From the NCBI GenBank assembly GCA_003864495.1, contig ML133410.1, positions 496,001 to 560,000 on the forward strand: a DNA stretch of 64,000 bases, written 5' to 3'. Both the position numbers and the translations under genes were made by a program. This document shows, piece after piece, positions 36,701-51,700 of this stretch. The notes under the pieces are model-generated. The model had not been told where the DNA came from. It ran no database searches and saw only the letters and a program-made list of their open reading frames with translations. The stretch's first letter is position 1, and the number at the start of each line of letters is the position of its first letter. The DNA comes from Nemopilema nomurai. Lineage: Eukaryota; Cnidaria; Scyphozoa; Rhizostomeae; Rhizostomatidae.

Positions 36701-39700
36701 ATGGGTGCCACGTTTGCCCTTTATAGAAAGCAAGTCTCATCACAATAATCATCATTTTGTTATGATACTTTTTTGATATCCCTAACTTAAAGCAAATTGC
36801 TCCTAACTTTATTAAGCTTCTTTTGCAGGGAAGCCTGCTTTTTCTGAGGTGTTTGATCCAAAAACAATTTTTTCTGGGAAAGAATTTCATCTTAGTTGTG
36901 CAGTACAAAGCAGTCCTATTGCTAAAGTCATCTGGAAGAAAGATGGCAACCAAGTAAAAAATGATAGTGGCATGTTCCTAATTACTACTCAAGTAACAAG
37001 CAATGCAGTTAGAAGTGAGCTGAGGAATGCATCTGTGACATACCTCCAAAATGGCACATATACTTGCATTGCAAGCAACAGCCATGGTTCAATACAGCAC
37101 CAAGCACCAATAAAGATATATGGTACATAAATTACATTTGGATGCAACTTGTTCTACTGCAATTAAAATGTCTCTGCATGTTGCATGACACAGATATGTT
37201 ACTGAACCATTCCTTTTTAGCCTTGACTTTTTCTCTGGTTTTTCAAATGTATTCAAACTATTTTTGCCAACTGTCAATTTCCTCACCCAACTAGTTTTTA
37301 TTGTTAGGACCCTTAGACATTTTTATGGTAATACTTTATTTTTAATCAAATACTATGGTAATACTATGTAGATTCACAAAGGAACACAAGTATCTATTCA
37401 ATTGGCACTAAATTTACGTAGGAAGCGTCTTAACTTGCAACCTTGGATATACATGACGAGACTATTATTATAATTTCTTCTCCTGTAGTTCCTGCCATGA
37501 TAAAAGAACCCCCAACACGATGAACGTTGTCAGAGCTGGCTCCAATGTCACACTGAGATGTGTCGCTTTTGGCAATCCGGTGCCTCTCCTTTTCTGGATG
37601 AACAGCACAGAGCATGTGTCTGAAAGCCGGCGCTATAGCCAAGAATCACAGGTGGATGGTTTTACCAAGACAAGTAGCTTGACAGTAATCCGCGCAAGCA
37701 GGAGCGATTCCGGGAACTTCACATGCAATGTGGTCAACAGTTTCTCTTTTATCAGCAAAGCAAGGGCTGTTGTTAAGGTGCAAGGTAAGCTGCTTAGTCG
37801 GAAAGACGATTTGAATGCTGGGGGACATCTTATCTTGTCTCATTGTCACAACCCCTACAAATGAGGTACTGTCACTATATACAGTGTGACGTAACATTTG
37901 AGTGCGGTGATGATAACTTTACCAGGTCGAGCCGAAGATTTTTTGTCAACCCTCTAGTGTTCCTTTAGCGTTAATTGAAATTCAAGTGCGTATTCAAAAC
38001 GGGTAGTTTGCAGTTTATTATCAGCACACAATGCAAAGTCGGTTGCCGTATCACGTGTCATCATGATTTTACTTTTTTCCATGCTTTTAGGTAGATTGTG
38101 AAATTGAATGTGAAAAACATTATTACAATTTTTTGTGGTCAATAGCAGTAAGGAGGGTGGTTGTTTCCCACCATCTTTGAGAACTATACTATTAAAGAGT
38201 GTTTATATTGCACACAACAAATGCTATAATAAAATGTCAGTGCTAGGTTAATTCTGCTTGGGTACATCTTCTAGTTTTTTATCCATGAACCATATTTTAA
38301 GCATTAATTGTAGAAATATACAATTCACTGTAATAGCAAGCCAAGGCGTGAACCTGTATTTCATGGTCAGTGGTTCCTTTTAGACATTCCACTGTGTTGT
38401 CATATCATCAGCAAGGAGTATCTTACTCGCCGAATAAAGTTGTCGTGGCTTGTCGTGTCGGATGGAAACAGTCCGATCATCAAATACCGTGTCGTGTTAA
38501 CCAGTCGATACACAAGCCAAAGCTTCATCGTACCTGCCTGGCAGGCAGCATTAGACGTCGGGCCGCTAACGCCAGGTGTTCCATATGATGTTGCGATCGT
38601 AGCTGAGAATGCTGTCGGAGTTTCGCAGGAATTTCATGTCAATGGGCAGACCTTGAAGGAAGGTGCGTATAACGTCCTTTGTCCTTGCCACATTGATTCG
38701 TAAACTGTTCTGAATTTAGCCTTCGATGTCCATTTTACACTGTTGCCCATCATTGTCCATCATTGACTCTATTGCAAAGACCAGGTCAGATGATGTCATT
38801 TATCATATCCAATATATCTTACTTTATGTCACCGGCGTATACTTATGTAGTGGGCGTAATGATCAACCCGAATCAAGTACAGCTATATAATATGGGAAAT
38901 TCTCCAAAGTCGCCATGTATTCTCATACGAGACTTATCTATTTTCCAGAGTATTCCACTTGTATCTCCAGCTTCGTTAAAGCGTCTACTTCAACGAGTTT
39001 TTCCATCGGCTGGGTTCTCAATTGCGACCCTTCGTTGTACTCTGGGAATATATACGTAGATGTCATTTTGCTCGAGAAGGACGTTGTCAAATGGGTAACA
39101 ACGTCTGATAGAAGTCCGCAGAACAGAACTGCAGTCCTCACGAGTCTTAGTCCTTATACTGAATATGGAATCAGGATCCAGGAAATTGAACCCGGAAAGA
39201 GGAAGGGTTCTCAGAGTGAAATTCTAAGAATTACGACCAAAGAAGCTGGTTAGTACTCCATTGCTCACGTTTAAGTTCATTCTAATCGTTTCATTATCTG
39301 CTGTGTTGGAAATAACATTCATTAAAAGCATAGCAATTTCTATTATGTATATAATCTGTAAAGTTTTAAGGTTGCTACTGATTTGAACCAGAATTTTTTT
39401 TCTTGCTCAAGGAACTCAAAGTTTTTTTAATCGATGTCTTGGAAAAAAATTCTGTAAGGAAATTGTGAGATGCTAACCTTTGATGGTTGAAGATTTTTGT
39501 TTGTGCAGTCATACTTAGTTATAGCCCATAGGTCAAAATAAGTTTGCGGTTGACTCATTTTGTGTCACTGCGTAGCACCGTCGTCGCCCCGCAATATCAA
39601 AGCGATCCCTCTGGATGCAGCCTCTATCCGAGTTTCTTGGCTGCCGCCAGCGAGGCTCAACGGCGTGATTAGGGAGTACGAAGTGGAATTCGGATGCAAT

Positions 39701-42700
39701 GAGCTTGGGAGTATTGTTTACGTGAGCAACAAGAAGAAAATCAACGCTGCGGTGGCGCCAGAAAGGACTTATGACCTGACAAAGCTTTTGGCCAACACGC
39801 TCTACAATGTATCAGTCCGGGAAAGAACCGGAGACGGGATGTGGAGCCAGAAGATTGCTGTGAGCGTCAAAACGAAGGAGGGAGGTACGCCCAGGAATCT
39901 AGTTTTATAGTGAAGCACGTTATGGCTGAATGTGATGTGGTCGTGCGGACAATTGTTTGAATCCGGGACTGAATATTTCTAGGCCCGACCCTAGAACCAG
40001 ATGCCCATTTTCTCCTACCCGGATACGTAATAACTTATGGTAAAGGTTAAATAGAAAGTAGCGGACAGCCTTACCTCGTTATGATGCTAACTAACAACGC
40101 ATGCCCAGTCAACAAGTCTTAGGCCCGACATTTCCAGGCCGTGAATGGGGAATACCTAAACCATTCTAGACATTTTCTTTAGTACGGCATTCTTCGAAGT
40201 GGTTATTATCCAAATATTGCTTGAGCCTTAAGTGTGTGGAGACGAGGATGTAGCTGTTTTAAAAAGTAATGCCTTTGCTCCCTCAAAGGCTCTGTTGTTT
40301 TGCAAAGTAAAACAAGGTTGAAGCACGTGAACTCATTCTGTTCAATGGCTGTTTCAGTTTTTTACTTCAATATCGGTGAACATTTATCCTGTATGGAATA
40401 CCATTGTCAGCAGAATTTCGAAAGCAAGCTTTTACTGAACATTGTATTCATGGTAGTTTTTCATGTATGTTCAGAAAGTTTTAGGTTCGTCAAGCAAAAT
40501 ATTAGTTAAAATATTATCAAGCAAAAGGTTTCCACGAACCTTGGTGTTTGATATTTGATGTTTGATACCATATTTCTACTCTTAGTGTAACTATTTATCT
40601 ATTAATTTGTGACATTATCACACTTTCAGTTCCTCGAGAGGGTCCACAGAATTTTTCTATGATGCTGGCTAACAGCTCGCTCGTCACCCTGTCTTGGAAA
40701 GAAATTCCCCGGGAGAGTACAAACGGCCACCTGATTGGCTTTGTGGTGACAGTCAAAGACGTGGTTGGTCAGGTGGTTTTCAACAAGACAATGTCATCGA
40801 ATACGACCTCAATTCGAGTAGAAACTTTGCAAGCACATCATCAGTATGAGGCTACGATTTACGGATATACCAAGGTCGGGGCGGGAAAGCTCCAATCGCT
40901 CCTTTTCTTCACAGCTAAAGGAGGTGAGAGTTTTGCATTTGCACGGGATGTCTTTGTCCTGTCAGTTTCTCATGAATGAATCTGAAAGTCGGTGGGAAAT
41001 GTTTGTAGTAAATAAAAATGTTTTCGATACCTCTAGTGTTTTCGATCTGCAACTGGCTATTTATTTTGTCAGCTTCTGGTTATTTCTGACGTCTAGAAGC
41101 TCTGAAGAGTGTCGGACGAAAAAGTACTTTAAGTATGCAAAGACTGGTTCTGCCACTTCTAGCTATTGTGAAGTTTTATACCGCAAAGCACTTGTTAAAG
41201 CTACATCTGGGACTTTTAAAGTTAAGAGAAATGGTATCATAAGGAAAGAGTAAGACTGATGAATTCCTGCAATTTAAACTGATTTTATGGCATTGTGATT
41301 CAGCTTTTTCTTACAGTTCTTGTTTTGCCATTTTTTTCAATACCCGCAGTAATGTTTTGTCCACGGCAAAAATCGTGAAGGCAATTCTACCATAATTGCC
41401 GCACAGTTATTCTATTGATACTCTAATGTATTGCTGCATCTTACGTATTCTTGATAGAATTTTCGGTGCTAGCGTGCTAGCCTTGTTTTCGTTTTATGTT
41501 CTAGTTCCCTCGGCTCCACGTGAACTTCAGATTACGAGTGTCGACAGCCAATCACTGAAGCTTCGATGGAAGCGCCCTCAGAACTCCAATGGCATGATCA
41601 AGGCCTACCAAATCCACTGGGAAATGACGCAAAGCTCCTTCAGTCGGCTGACACGCGCCGTCAACCAGCAAGGGACGAGTCTTGTTCATGAGATGCCAAG
41701 CGACCTCAATGAAATCCGCGAGCATTTCATCAGGAATCTGAAGCCGTACAGCATATACGGCGTGCGAGTGAGGGAAAGCACTGTTAACGGCTGGGGGCCA
41801 TATACAAAGAGGCTGGAGGCAGCTACTCTTGAGGGAGGTGTGTAGAAACCGCGCGTATGTCACGTTTAGACTCCGTCCTTTGACGCGGTTTCGTTTTTGT
41901 AAATTTCACCGTCCATTACTGTCTATCTAGTTCCTTTCCCACCTGTCAGCCTTTTGAAGACTTTCACACCTTCCCCTTTCTGCTCTTTATTCCCTCATGT
42001 TTCTCAATCTCACACTTACGATAATTCAACCATTTTATGATTCATCAGCCCTCTATTTTCTTCGATTTCGCTGCCCTTGTATGCCTGTTGGTCTATCACT
42101 TCTCCCTTCTCTTCTCCCACAACTATTTTTCCAACGACAAGCGTGTACTGAGATGTTTACGTTTGAGGACTTTTGCTCCTATCAGATCTCTCCCTGTCCC
42201 ACAACTGGACTACTGCATTACCTTCTAAATAAAATACGGCAAGTATCGTATAATAACAATCGATTCGTGGGAGCTCAAAATTAATGCAAATGTTGCTACT
42301 TGTTGCCGCGCAAATCTGGAGCAAGATAGATCATACAAGGTGATGTAGCTAGCTATGGTGTTATTGTATCTCTGGACATGGTTTGGAAATGAAAAGCGCC
42401 TGCTTTTTAACGCGCTCTTTCCATAACTTCTTATTCCAAAAGAAAGGAGCTCTAATATTAAACACTGCCGGGCTATAAAGAGAAAGGACCAGAATCAGTT
42501 TCCCCAGACATCCAATGAAATGGCTAGGCTAGCTTTCTTTTAAAGTTGTTCGTTGAAATTTGTTGAGATTAAGTCATTTATTTTATGACCTTTCGGGTAG
42601 AAACTTTTCATCCTTTTGGATCCCCCATTGAGACGAATCGATTCCCTATTGACACATTTCAGCAGCGGATACAAGTCTGTTTCCTTGGGTAGTTAATCCA

Positions 42701-45700
42701 AATCTTGATTAATCCTATCTGCGTCTTTATTTACAAAATTTTATAGCCTGGATTTTTTGAAGGATTAAAGGACATTGTGGATTTATTTGGATTCAGAATG
42801 CCTGATCCCTGTCTAAAGAAAGGGAAATGTATATAGCTTTATTCATTCAAGTTCATTCTCAATTCCATCACTGAATTTCTTTCACTGAAGATTACAATTA
42901 AAGCAGTAGTTGCTTAGGAATTCCCCGCTGTATGCGTTGGCTATTTCTGTAGTGGGAATTCGAGGTTTTTGAAGGTGTGGTGCTACGTGGCATTAAAATT
43001 GGTATTGCATAAGATGCCATTGAAGTATGGCACAAGTTTCCTACTGAAGGGTGGTATTCATTGAAACATAGAGAGAGTGATTATGTGGGTGTACGTCATA
43101 AAGTCAAGCGAATGAAGCCTTGTTATGAGTTTCACCCGTTCTCTGTCTCACCTACTAAATTTCATCACAGCCTCTCTTTTATAGCCAAAGGACAACAGTG
43201 ACGTTTATCTAATGACTATATATACAGCTGAAACGAAAAGGTCAAGACTTATTTTCAACAAGTATAGATGCTGAGTTTATGCCTATATTGGTTTCTTAAC
43301 TCACATGTTATGGAACTTAGAAATTACGATTTAATGTCATTCAGAGTCGAGTGAGCCAATGGGGCTAAAAGTCGTGTCTAAGACGAGCAAGAGTGTCACT
43401 TTCAGTTGGACCACCCCAAGGAATCCAAATGGTGCCATCAAAGTGTTTAGCGTCATGTGCTATCAGGAGCAAAGCATGCTCAAAGACTTCAAGAATGTCA
43501 CGTTTACCAGGAAGGTTGCTGTCTACAGGGCGACGTGCGAAAATCTGAAAAGCAGCACTGAAACATTGATTATGGTAAATCGTGAAAATTACTCTCTCGT
43601 TTTTGTGCAGCTTTCGAATCTTTCTCGTATTTCTTTCAAAATGTTTGCAATAATCGTCTGATGTTCGATCAGCTTAGAACCAATAAAGCTTCTCTTCTCA
43701 GACCGCTTTGATTGGCTTTACTTTTGTTTTTGTATATTCAGCTTATAAATTTATTGACTCCATGGTAAGAAGATGTTAACCCTATAGTCTAGCAAAAATT
43801 ATTGCTGTAGGTATTGCTTAAATAAACGAATTGTTGAGACAGCAACAACCACCGCGTACGTAAGCAGCTTACATCTAAACACAGCTCGCTCTACGTACAG
43901 GTTTCTGCTGTGAGCTCCATCAAAGGGAAGGCCAAAATCATCACCGCCACAAGTGCAAGTGAGACGAGCTACATCTTCTATTAGTCGATTCTTCTATTTG
44001 CTTTAAAGTAATTCTACCAAAGCGAAAAGCTTTATTTTTGCATCGCCAGCTGTTTATTACCGGTTAGGTATCCACTCTCTGCTTACTTTGCTCTTGGTCA
44101 TTCTGTTTTCTAATGTTTTGTTGCAATGTAGGATATTATCAATTCTAGTATTTATATAATTGGAATTGTATCTTGGGTAGATTTTGTCCTTAAGATATAA
44201 TTGAATAATTTTAAGAATTTTTTCTGATGTATTTCCGTTTCCTCAAAGGCTGTAAAAAGGTTTCAAGGAAAAGAAATGACAAAAAATTGGCCTGAAATAT
44301 TTTTTATTCACTGATCAATACCTTAAGAATGGCTGAAATCAGAGTCATATAGTTTAAGCTGCAACTTTTTCTGGTTGATGGAAATGCGGCCAAGCGAAAG
44401 AAGCCACCAACTTTTTTGTCACTTTGTCGAACATGTCACTTTTTAACTTGAAATTTTTTGTGTAACAACGTAGTTTTCTGTGTAAAAGTAGTCATTAATG
44501 GTTGATTGTTTTATTTTGTCGGTTCTGTAGTTGCTCCTGACACGGGGTTTCCTTGGTTGATGCTGATTGGTGGATGCGTTGGTTTCGTCATCGTCGTTGC
44601 GCTGATCATGACAACTGTGTTGCTGTGCAGGAGGTATAGCTAGCTATTGCTTGGTCCTTAAGCTTTGATGGTTCCCCCTCTCTTTTCAGCCAATAAAAGC
44701 GTTTGGTAGCCATTCTTTTAGGTTATTTACCAACATTTGTCAGAATTTGGGTAATCTCCCGGTAGCAGTGGAATTAATTTCTCCTTTTGTCTTCGGAATA
44801 GCGGACGGGGCGGGAACTGAACACAATGTTCCTAGACATTCAAATTTCAAGGAAAAAACGAAGTTTTTAGTATCTATAATAGGTGCCCTATTACTTCAAA
44901 ATTCTTTTGCTATCAAATAATCATGTTCATGTTTAGTTTTTTTAATAATAACTGCAAGTCTTGTTTATTGCTAAAACATAGATGAGATGATTCGTTTCTA
45001 AATGAAACCTTTTCCGCGTGACACTTGTTGATGCAGATAATGTTGGATTAGTCTCGGAACCGATCGACTGGCTGATTCAACCCGACCAATGCTTAAACTG
45101 GTTAGGATGCAGTCGGGGTAAATGATCTTATTTGATTTGGCAATCCTTATTTAGGAAAGCAAAGTACGTGGAGGTGAGAGAGACACTGGAGGACGTGGAG
45201 ATGAATGGCGTCTTGAACAGCCGACCGATCCACATCGCAAACCTGAAGCAGTATGTGCTTCACAATCACACCAATAGCGATCACGGCTTCTTCACTGAAT
45301 ACGAGGTAAGCGCACCGTAAACGAGGCCCTCTGTAATTTTCATATGTATTCAATGAAGCAAATTTTCACATGTATCTAATTATATTGCTGATTCATTGAG
45401 AACGAGTTTCTTCACAAAGAAGGAGTTGATCAAATTATCAGCTTAAGGCAAGTCATGTATGCGGGGGTGGGCTATTAGGAAATCTTTTGAATCATTTCTC
45501 TACTTAATTTAAATCGATTAGTTCAATTGATTTTATTCTTTTGGAGTGATTTGGTGTTTGCTTATGTATAATAAGCCATGTTTTTTCTACTTTAATTCGA
45601 GAGTAAATATATTTATTCCTGAAAGGCAATTAAGTTTTATCAGAATGGTCAGCTCCATAATCTTGTAAGTTTGATGACGAAAACGTTCTTCCACACTTAA

Positions 45701-48700
45701 AAGGCGGTGTCAGATCCACACTCTTTGCTCATTTGTGGAGCAGGGACACATTTCCAATGCTGTACTGTGTGTTTCAGAATATCACTTGGTTTGTTTTTTA
45801 CCCAAAACAAAACAGTCGAGTCCAGAAGAGTTAAATGGAACATTGTCATGTCGAATGATTCGCTTTTTCACAGGCGTCTTAAGTTCAAATCCGATCAGAA
45901 GCTAGCAAGCTGATTCTTTTATTCCTTCTCCAGACGTTGTCACCGGACTTTAGCAAATAAGATTAGCACTGTTTCATCCCTGTTTGCGTAGCCTTGCGGC
46001 TCCGTTGCGTCAATCGCGGTTTACGGTATTGTCTGCGTTGGCCATGACGTTTGTATAAAGTAATATAGTAATCGTTAGAAGCGGATAATGACAATCGTCT
46101 GCGTCAATCACAAACGCGCGCCAAGAGAGGTGCTTGGCATAAGTCACGTATGACGCGAGATCTATCAAAAAAGTTTTAACGAAACTAAGAACTTTGCTTA
46201 AAATTCTAACACGCTGATAAAAGGAATCACGTTTATGAATCAAGGTCATAAGATTTGCTGAAGTCATCTTGTCTATTTTCCATACCTCAATTTCCTTCGT
46301 GAAAATTGCTTTTTCAAGGCTTTTTAGACATAGCTAGTTGTGACATATAGCATTGAAGCCCCGTGGTACATTTGCTTGTAGTGTGTGCATTCTGACCTTT
46401 TCCTCATTAAAAGTTTCTTGAGTATAGGTGTATACTTCGCGTACTAGGGATCAAATTGAGTTTCTTTTTGAATGGCTTTCCTTTTAAATAGCTCTAAAAA
46501 GCATAGGCCTAGACTTTTTCTGTCTAGACTTTTCTGTAAGCTACCACATATCACACCTCCCGTACTGCCAAAATGTTAGCCGTGCCAGTATTAAACTTAA
46601 GCGAGGTTTTCTGGAATGATAACGTAACGTGTGAAATCGCCTCCATACCCGTAGGCCATTAAGCCGGCTGCTGGAAACCTGACGTGGGAGCATAGCCAGG
46701 ACCAGGCGAACCAGCCCAAGAACAGATACAGCAACATCGTCGCATGTAAGGCAACTTTGCATTAGGCTTCTTAACTAGAAACATTCTTTAGGGCTCTTTC
46801 TGGACCAGTCTGGAACAGGAACAGCTCAGTAGAATCAGTTTTTGATTTGACTTGACTGCTTCAGTTGCCACTAATGAACGTTCTCATATTCTCTGTTACG
46901 TTCTATTTTTATTGGGCAAAGTTTTTTATCCTAAATGATAGATGTCCTTATTTATTCAAGACTGTGTTTTATTGGAAAATACCCAATTTTTAGAAATCAC
47001 CTTCCGCAGAAGAAACAGTTGAGTATCCGAATGTTGATGTTATTAGTAAACGTGTTTTGTGTTATCTTCTTGATCACCACTTATAGATTACCCATTTCAC
47101 TTACATTCAGTGTGATCTTTACGAGGGCATTGATTTCTATAAAACAGCGAAATGTTATTTGCGATACACATGCTTTCAAAATGGCTACCATTGTCGTTCC
47201 ATTTTGGCATATGCTTGCAAAGGCCTTTGAACAATATCCACTCTGTCAATCATTTAAAAAAGAAATTGAGATAATTCTCCGAGAATTGTAAAAGCACAAG
47301 AATGATATCTATCCTCATAGCTAGCCATGCCTGTGAAGTTTTCGTTTTGAGCGTGATATCTGTTCTGATCGCATATTTTTCTTGACTTTCAGACGACCAT
47401 TCAAGGGTAGCTTTGAGTGAGCTGAACAACGATATATCTACGACTTATATCAATGCTAACCATATAGACGTAAGGACACAGCCTTACGTTGCAATATTCT
47501 TTTGGAGTTTGTACTGACGGGAATCAATAGTAACATACATTGCATCATCATTTATCCTGTTTGATCCCTGGTCTAAATGTCTCTCTTGGTTGCCGAAATC
47601 AATTTTGCATTAAAATTTTTTATGTTCTTCAGTTTATCTGCGTTCATTAACATGGTGATTTTTCTCTTTTTACATACACACAGTTTTTAGCACAATGTAG
47701 TGTTATTTGTAGGGCTACAAGCAACTGAGGAAGTTCATAGCAACTCAAGGTTAGTCTTACCTATACATTTAGCAATGAATGGGGGACTTGAAGGGGTCGT
47801 GAATTATCTCCCCTTCCCCTTCACCTAGGAAGAACCAATAAGCGTTCATCTAAAAGTGTGGCTCAAAAATTTTCAAGTGCCTATCATCATGATTTTACTT
47901 AAATGTGCAAGTATTCTATAATGTTAAACGAAACAATATGATATGTGTGGGAAAGATATTCCTTGGTATTTAATTGATGAATTCTTTGAGCCATAGATGT
48001 GTCGGCATGGCTTAACTTGTCACCTTTTAATTTCTACGTTGTTCCGTATATTCCCTTACGTTTCTCATCATGACATGGCGCCTTAAGATGTTTGAAACCA
48101 GGAAAGCATAGTGTGAAAGCAAGATGTTTGAATCTAATAATTCCATTTCGCAGAACTAAACAGTGAAAACATGTCAAATATTGGCACGATTTCAACGAGC
48201 GTCTTTGGTGGCTTAGCGTTTACTTCTTGTTTAGGTCCACTTCCTGGAACTGTCAGTGACTTTTGGCGAATGATATACGAGCAAGGCTGCCACGTGATTG
48301 TGATGCTCACCCGGGTCGTCGAAGACCACAAAGTAATATCATTTATCCATACATAAATTCATAGTTGGTTTCTTGTTTTGCATCAATGCCTTAGGAACAC
48401 GCGAGGAAGACAAATCAGTTCTCTTTGTATTTTCTACTTTCCAATAATTGCAGATCTGCCTTTTCTCTTGTTATTAATCTATTTTGGGCTGCTCAGACCA
48501 ATTTTCAAATTACGTCATTGAAATGAAGGAAGTTTGGAGTAACTTATGCAGTTACTTTTTGTTTATAAAGAACTAGCTGCAATAATTTAAATTAGCAATA
48601 CATTGAAATAGAAGGAGAGGCATTGTTATTGGCTAAATGATTTTCAGCATACTTTTTTGGTGCAGGTAAAGTGTGAGCAATACTGGCCTGATGTTGGCAC

Positions 48701-51700
48701 ACAGCAGTATGGCGAAATTGTAGTCAAATTAATCGAGGTCACCGAATTGAGTGACTATATTGTGAGGACGTTCACAATGAAAGCGGTAGGCATTTCTATA
48801 TATCCCGGCTTTCACATTTTTCCTTACAAAATCGCCATTGTTTTGTTATGATCAAAGTTTCTCAAGGAAATACTACTTTAGAAATGGTATTTTATTTTTT
48901 TCTTCATTAAACACGTCATAGGGGAACATGCTGACTTTTTGTCCAGCCCTGCAACGGCCTAACCAGGCGCAACAAAATTTTGTTTTGCTCTTCTGGTTAA
49001 TCCGGTGTTATCTCATTGGTATAGAAAGAAAGAGTTCTTTAGAGCATATTTGTTTCCTTTTCAACAATAACTTGTGGTGGCTCATATTTTTCAACTCTTA
49101 TTCTTTTTCTAATTCTTTCAAAATAATCACGAACAGCAAAGGTTTTCTACTCTCGGGCCTCGTTTTGATAGAGCCTCGATACGGCAAAGTTGTATCGCTC
49201 TTACGTCACAGCGCGCTTGTTCTCCTAAGGCCTATGACGTCGAATCGGTGGGACGTGAAGTGAAGCAGTACCACTATTTGGGATGGCCCGACCACGGTGT
49301 TCCGGAGTACCCGACTTCTATGGTCACGTTCACCAAGTACGTCATGGACAATGCTCCTCCCAAGCCGGGTCCTATCGTCGTGCACTGCAGGTATAGTCTC
49401 GTATTGGAAACATTGTCCTAACAAAGGACCTCATTTTCGCCCATTTTCCCAAATTACGACCGGCTTCTTTCTGCAAGGAAATGCGATTTTACGAAGCACG
49501 CATTAGGGCAGGACGGACAACTTTTTTTATACGTAGCTAGATTATATCACATCGGTCTCGTTAAAATTTGAAGTGTGCTTTTAGTGATGGCAATGCCCCT
49601 GGAAAAATTAGTTATGTTTTATTAAAAAGAGAAGTTAACTTATTGCAGGACCTCCTACTCTTATCGTTGGTAGAAAAAACCTCTCAATAAAAATATTGAG
49701 ATTTTGACATCGACTAGAAATTTTAATTTTGAGACGTTTTGAATCTATGTTCAGGTAGCTTTTCTCTATTCATGAAATGAATTGGAATTGAGAACAATGA
49801 TTTTCCATAATTCAGCACGCTGATCATTAATTGCTTCTTCCTTTCTTACAACTGTCGTAAATGTTTCATTATTTTTCAAAACTAATTTTACGGCATTCCG
49901 TGTCATAGTGCTGGGGTAGGCAGAACTGGCACTTTGATTGTTATTGATGCAATGCTGAATCAGATAAGAGACGAAAACATCATCGATGTCTACAAGTTTG
50001 TTTCTACGATCAGGAGGCAAAGAAACTTCATGGTGCAGACGGAGGTAAACTCCCTGAAATTTTGGTGATTTACGTCGGGCATCAAAAGTTCATCGTTCAC
50101 AGTTGATCTCTATTCTTTAATCTTTTCTCTGCTTTTCATCAGAATTCTCCTTCTATTCTTTTTTCATTTTAATTTTAAGGATAGCTGTATAAGCACTCCC
50201 AACAGATGCAGCCTAAGCACTCCTTTGCCAAGAGATTTATGCATATTTTCCGAACAGTTCTTTTACGAAGCAGCTCAATGGTTCCAGCTTAGTTTTTTTT
50301 ACTTCATTGCTCCTCCGCTGCGGTTTTAGGCCCAGTACGTATTCATCTATGACGCGTTGCTGGATGCTGTGATATGCGGCAACACCGAAGTAACCGCCCA
50401 TGACATCTCCATGAAGCTTCGGTATTTAAACCAGCAAAGTCCCGATGCATCAGAAACCTATTTGATGCAAGAGTTCAAGGTATGATAAATGTTTTTAGTA
50501 AAATTGTTGAATCAATTAATCAGGTATATATTTCTATATTAGTTACTTTTTGTCTAGAATAATTTTTTTAAAATCATCCTTTCTGTTTTTCAGTTTTTCG
50601 TTGACAGTTTTGTTGGCTATATTTTCTGTAGAGTTAAATTAAATGGAATCTCATGAGCAATATTTTTGTTATCAGTGTACATTTTGGGAAAATGCAGCAT
50701 ATATGCGCGAACAATTTCTTTCATTTTACGAATTTCAACTGCCTTTGGCGAAATGACAAATCACAAGAGAGCTCTATGTCGCAGAGCTCAAAGAACAATA
50801 TATTCTTAGCAACTACAGCCTTACCGGAAAATGCCACAACACTAACCTTTTTCATGATTCTATAATAACTTTGAGGCCTAATTCTATTATAAGTCTTCCG
50901 AGGCTCAAGATGTGCATCAGCATCTTAAAACTCGTTAGATGTTATGTTGCGTTAGCATCAGGAAGCGATGAATATTCTTTTCAATTTATGTAGAGTTCTC
51001 GGTTTATATAAAGGTGTTAGTTTTCAGCGTTATTTGCAAAGACTGCATAAAATAATTAGAAATTGAGGCCAAAACGGCCAATAGTCTCGCTCTGTGACAT
51101 CATTGTTTGTTGGTTATTAGCGCCTGGAGGCCGGACTGAGCAGCCAAGAGAAGGAGTTGTTCAGCATATCAAATCTACCAGAAAATAAGGAAAAGAATCG
51201 TTTCTTAAACATTTTGCCATGTAAGTAATATTTTGAAGATATATTTATGCATTATATACCTATATTTTATATATATTTACATGTTTAGACACGTTTATGT
51301 ATGTGCATGATGCACAAATATTTACTATATCTGTTAAGGATTTAGCTTTCATCTACGTTCATCATTCAGTTGTCTAATGCGAGGATTGTTTCATTTATTT
51401 GGCCTTGGTAGGCCTGCTCACCCGTTTGTTATTTGAGTCGTAACCTTGAAAGGGGTCGTGATGACATAGTGATACTCTCATTGTTGTTATCATTTTCATC
51501 ATCATCTTCATCATCATTATCTCTGTCAATTGAAATTTCAGATAACAGAAACAGAGTAAAGTTAGCTTTAATCTATGGACAGAAAGGATCTGACTACATA
51601 AACGCAAGCTACATTGATGTGAGTAAAGTTGTACTTCTTTGATATTAAAATTTTCGTATCTAAATCCCTTTATTCAGAAATCACGATGGTATGGAGTAAT

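Noticed and set aside
41996..42284. Open frame in the intron between FN3 domains 5 and 6
   Set aside because: No FN3 pattern, two overlapping frames, and the flanking exons join in phase without it.
45934..45960. Possible extra phosphatase exon after EYE (reads TLSPDFSK)
   Set aside because: It runs into TAA and has no GT donor. Exon 45155-45305 joins exon 46655-46745 directly in phase 0 and gives the expected [17 protein letters not shown] sequence.
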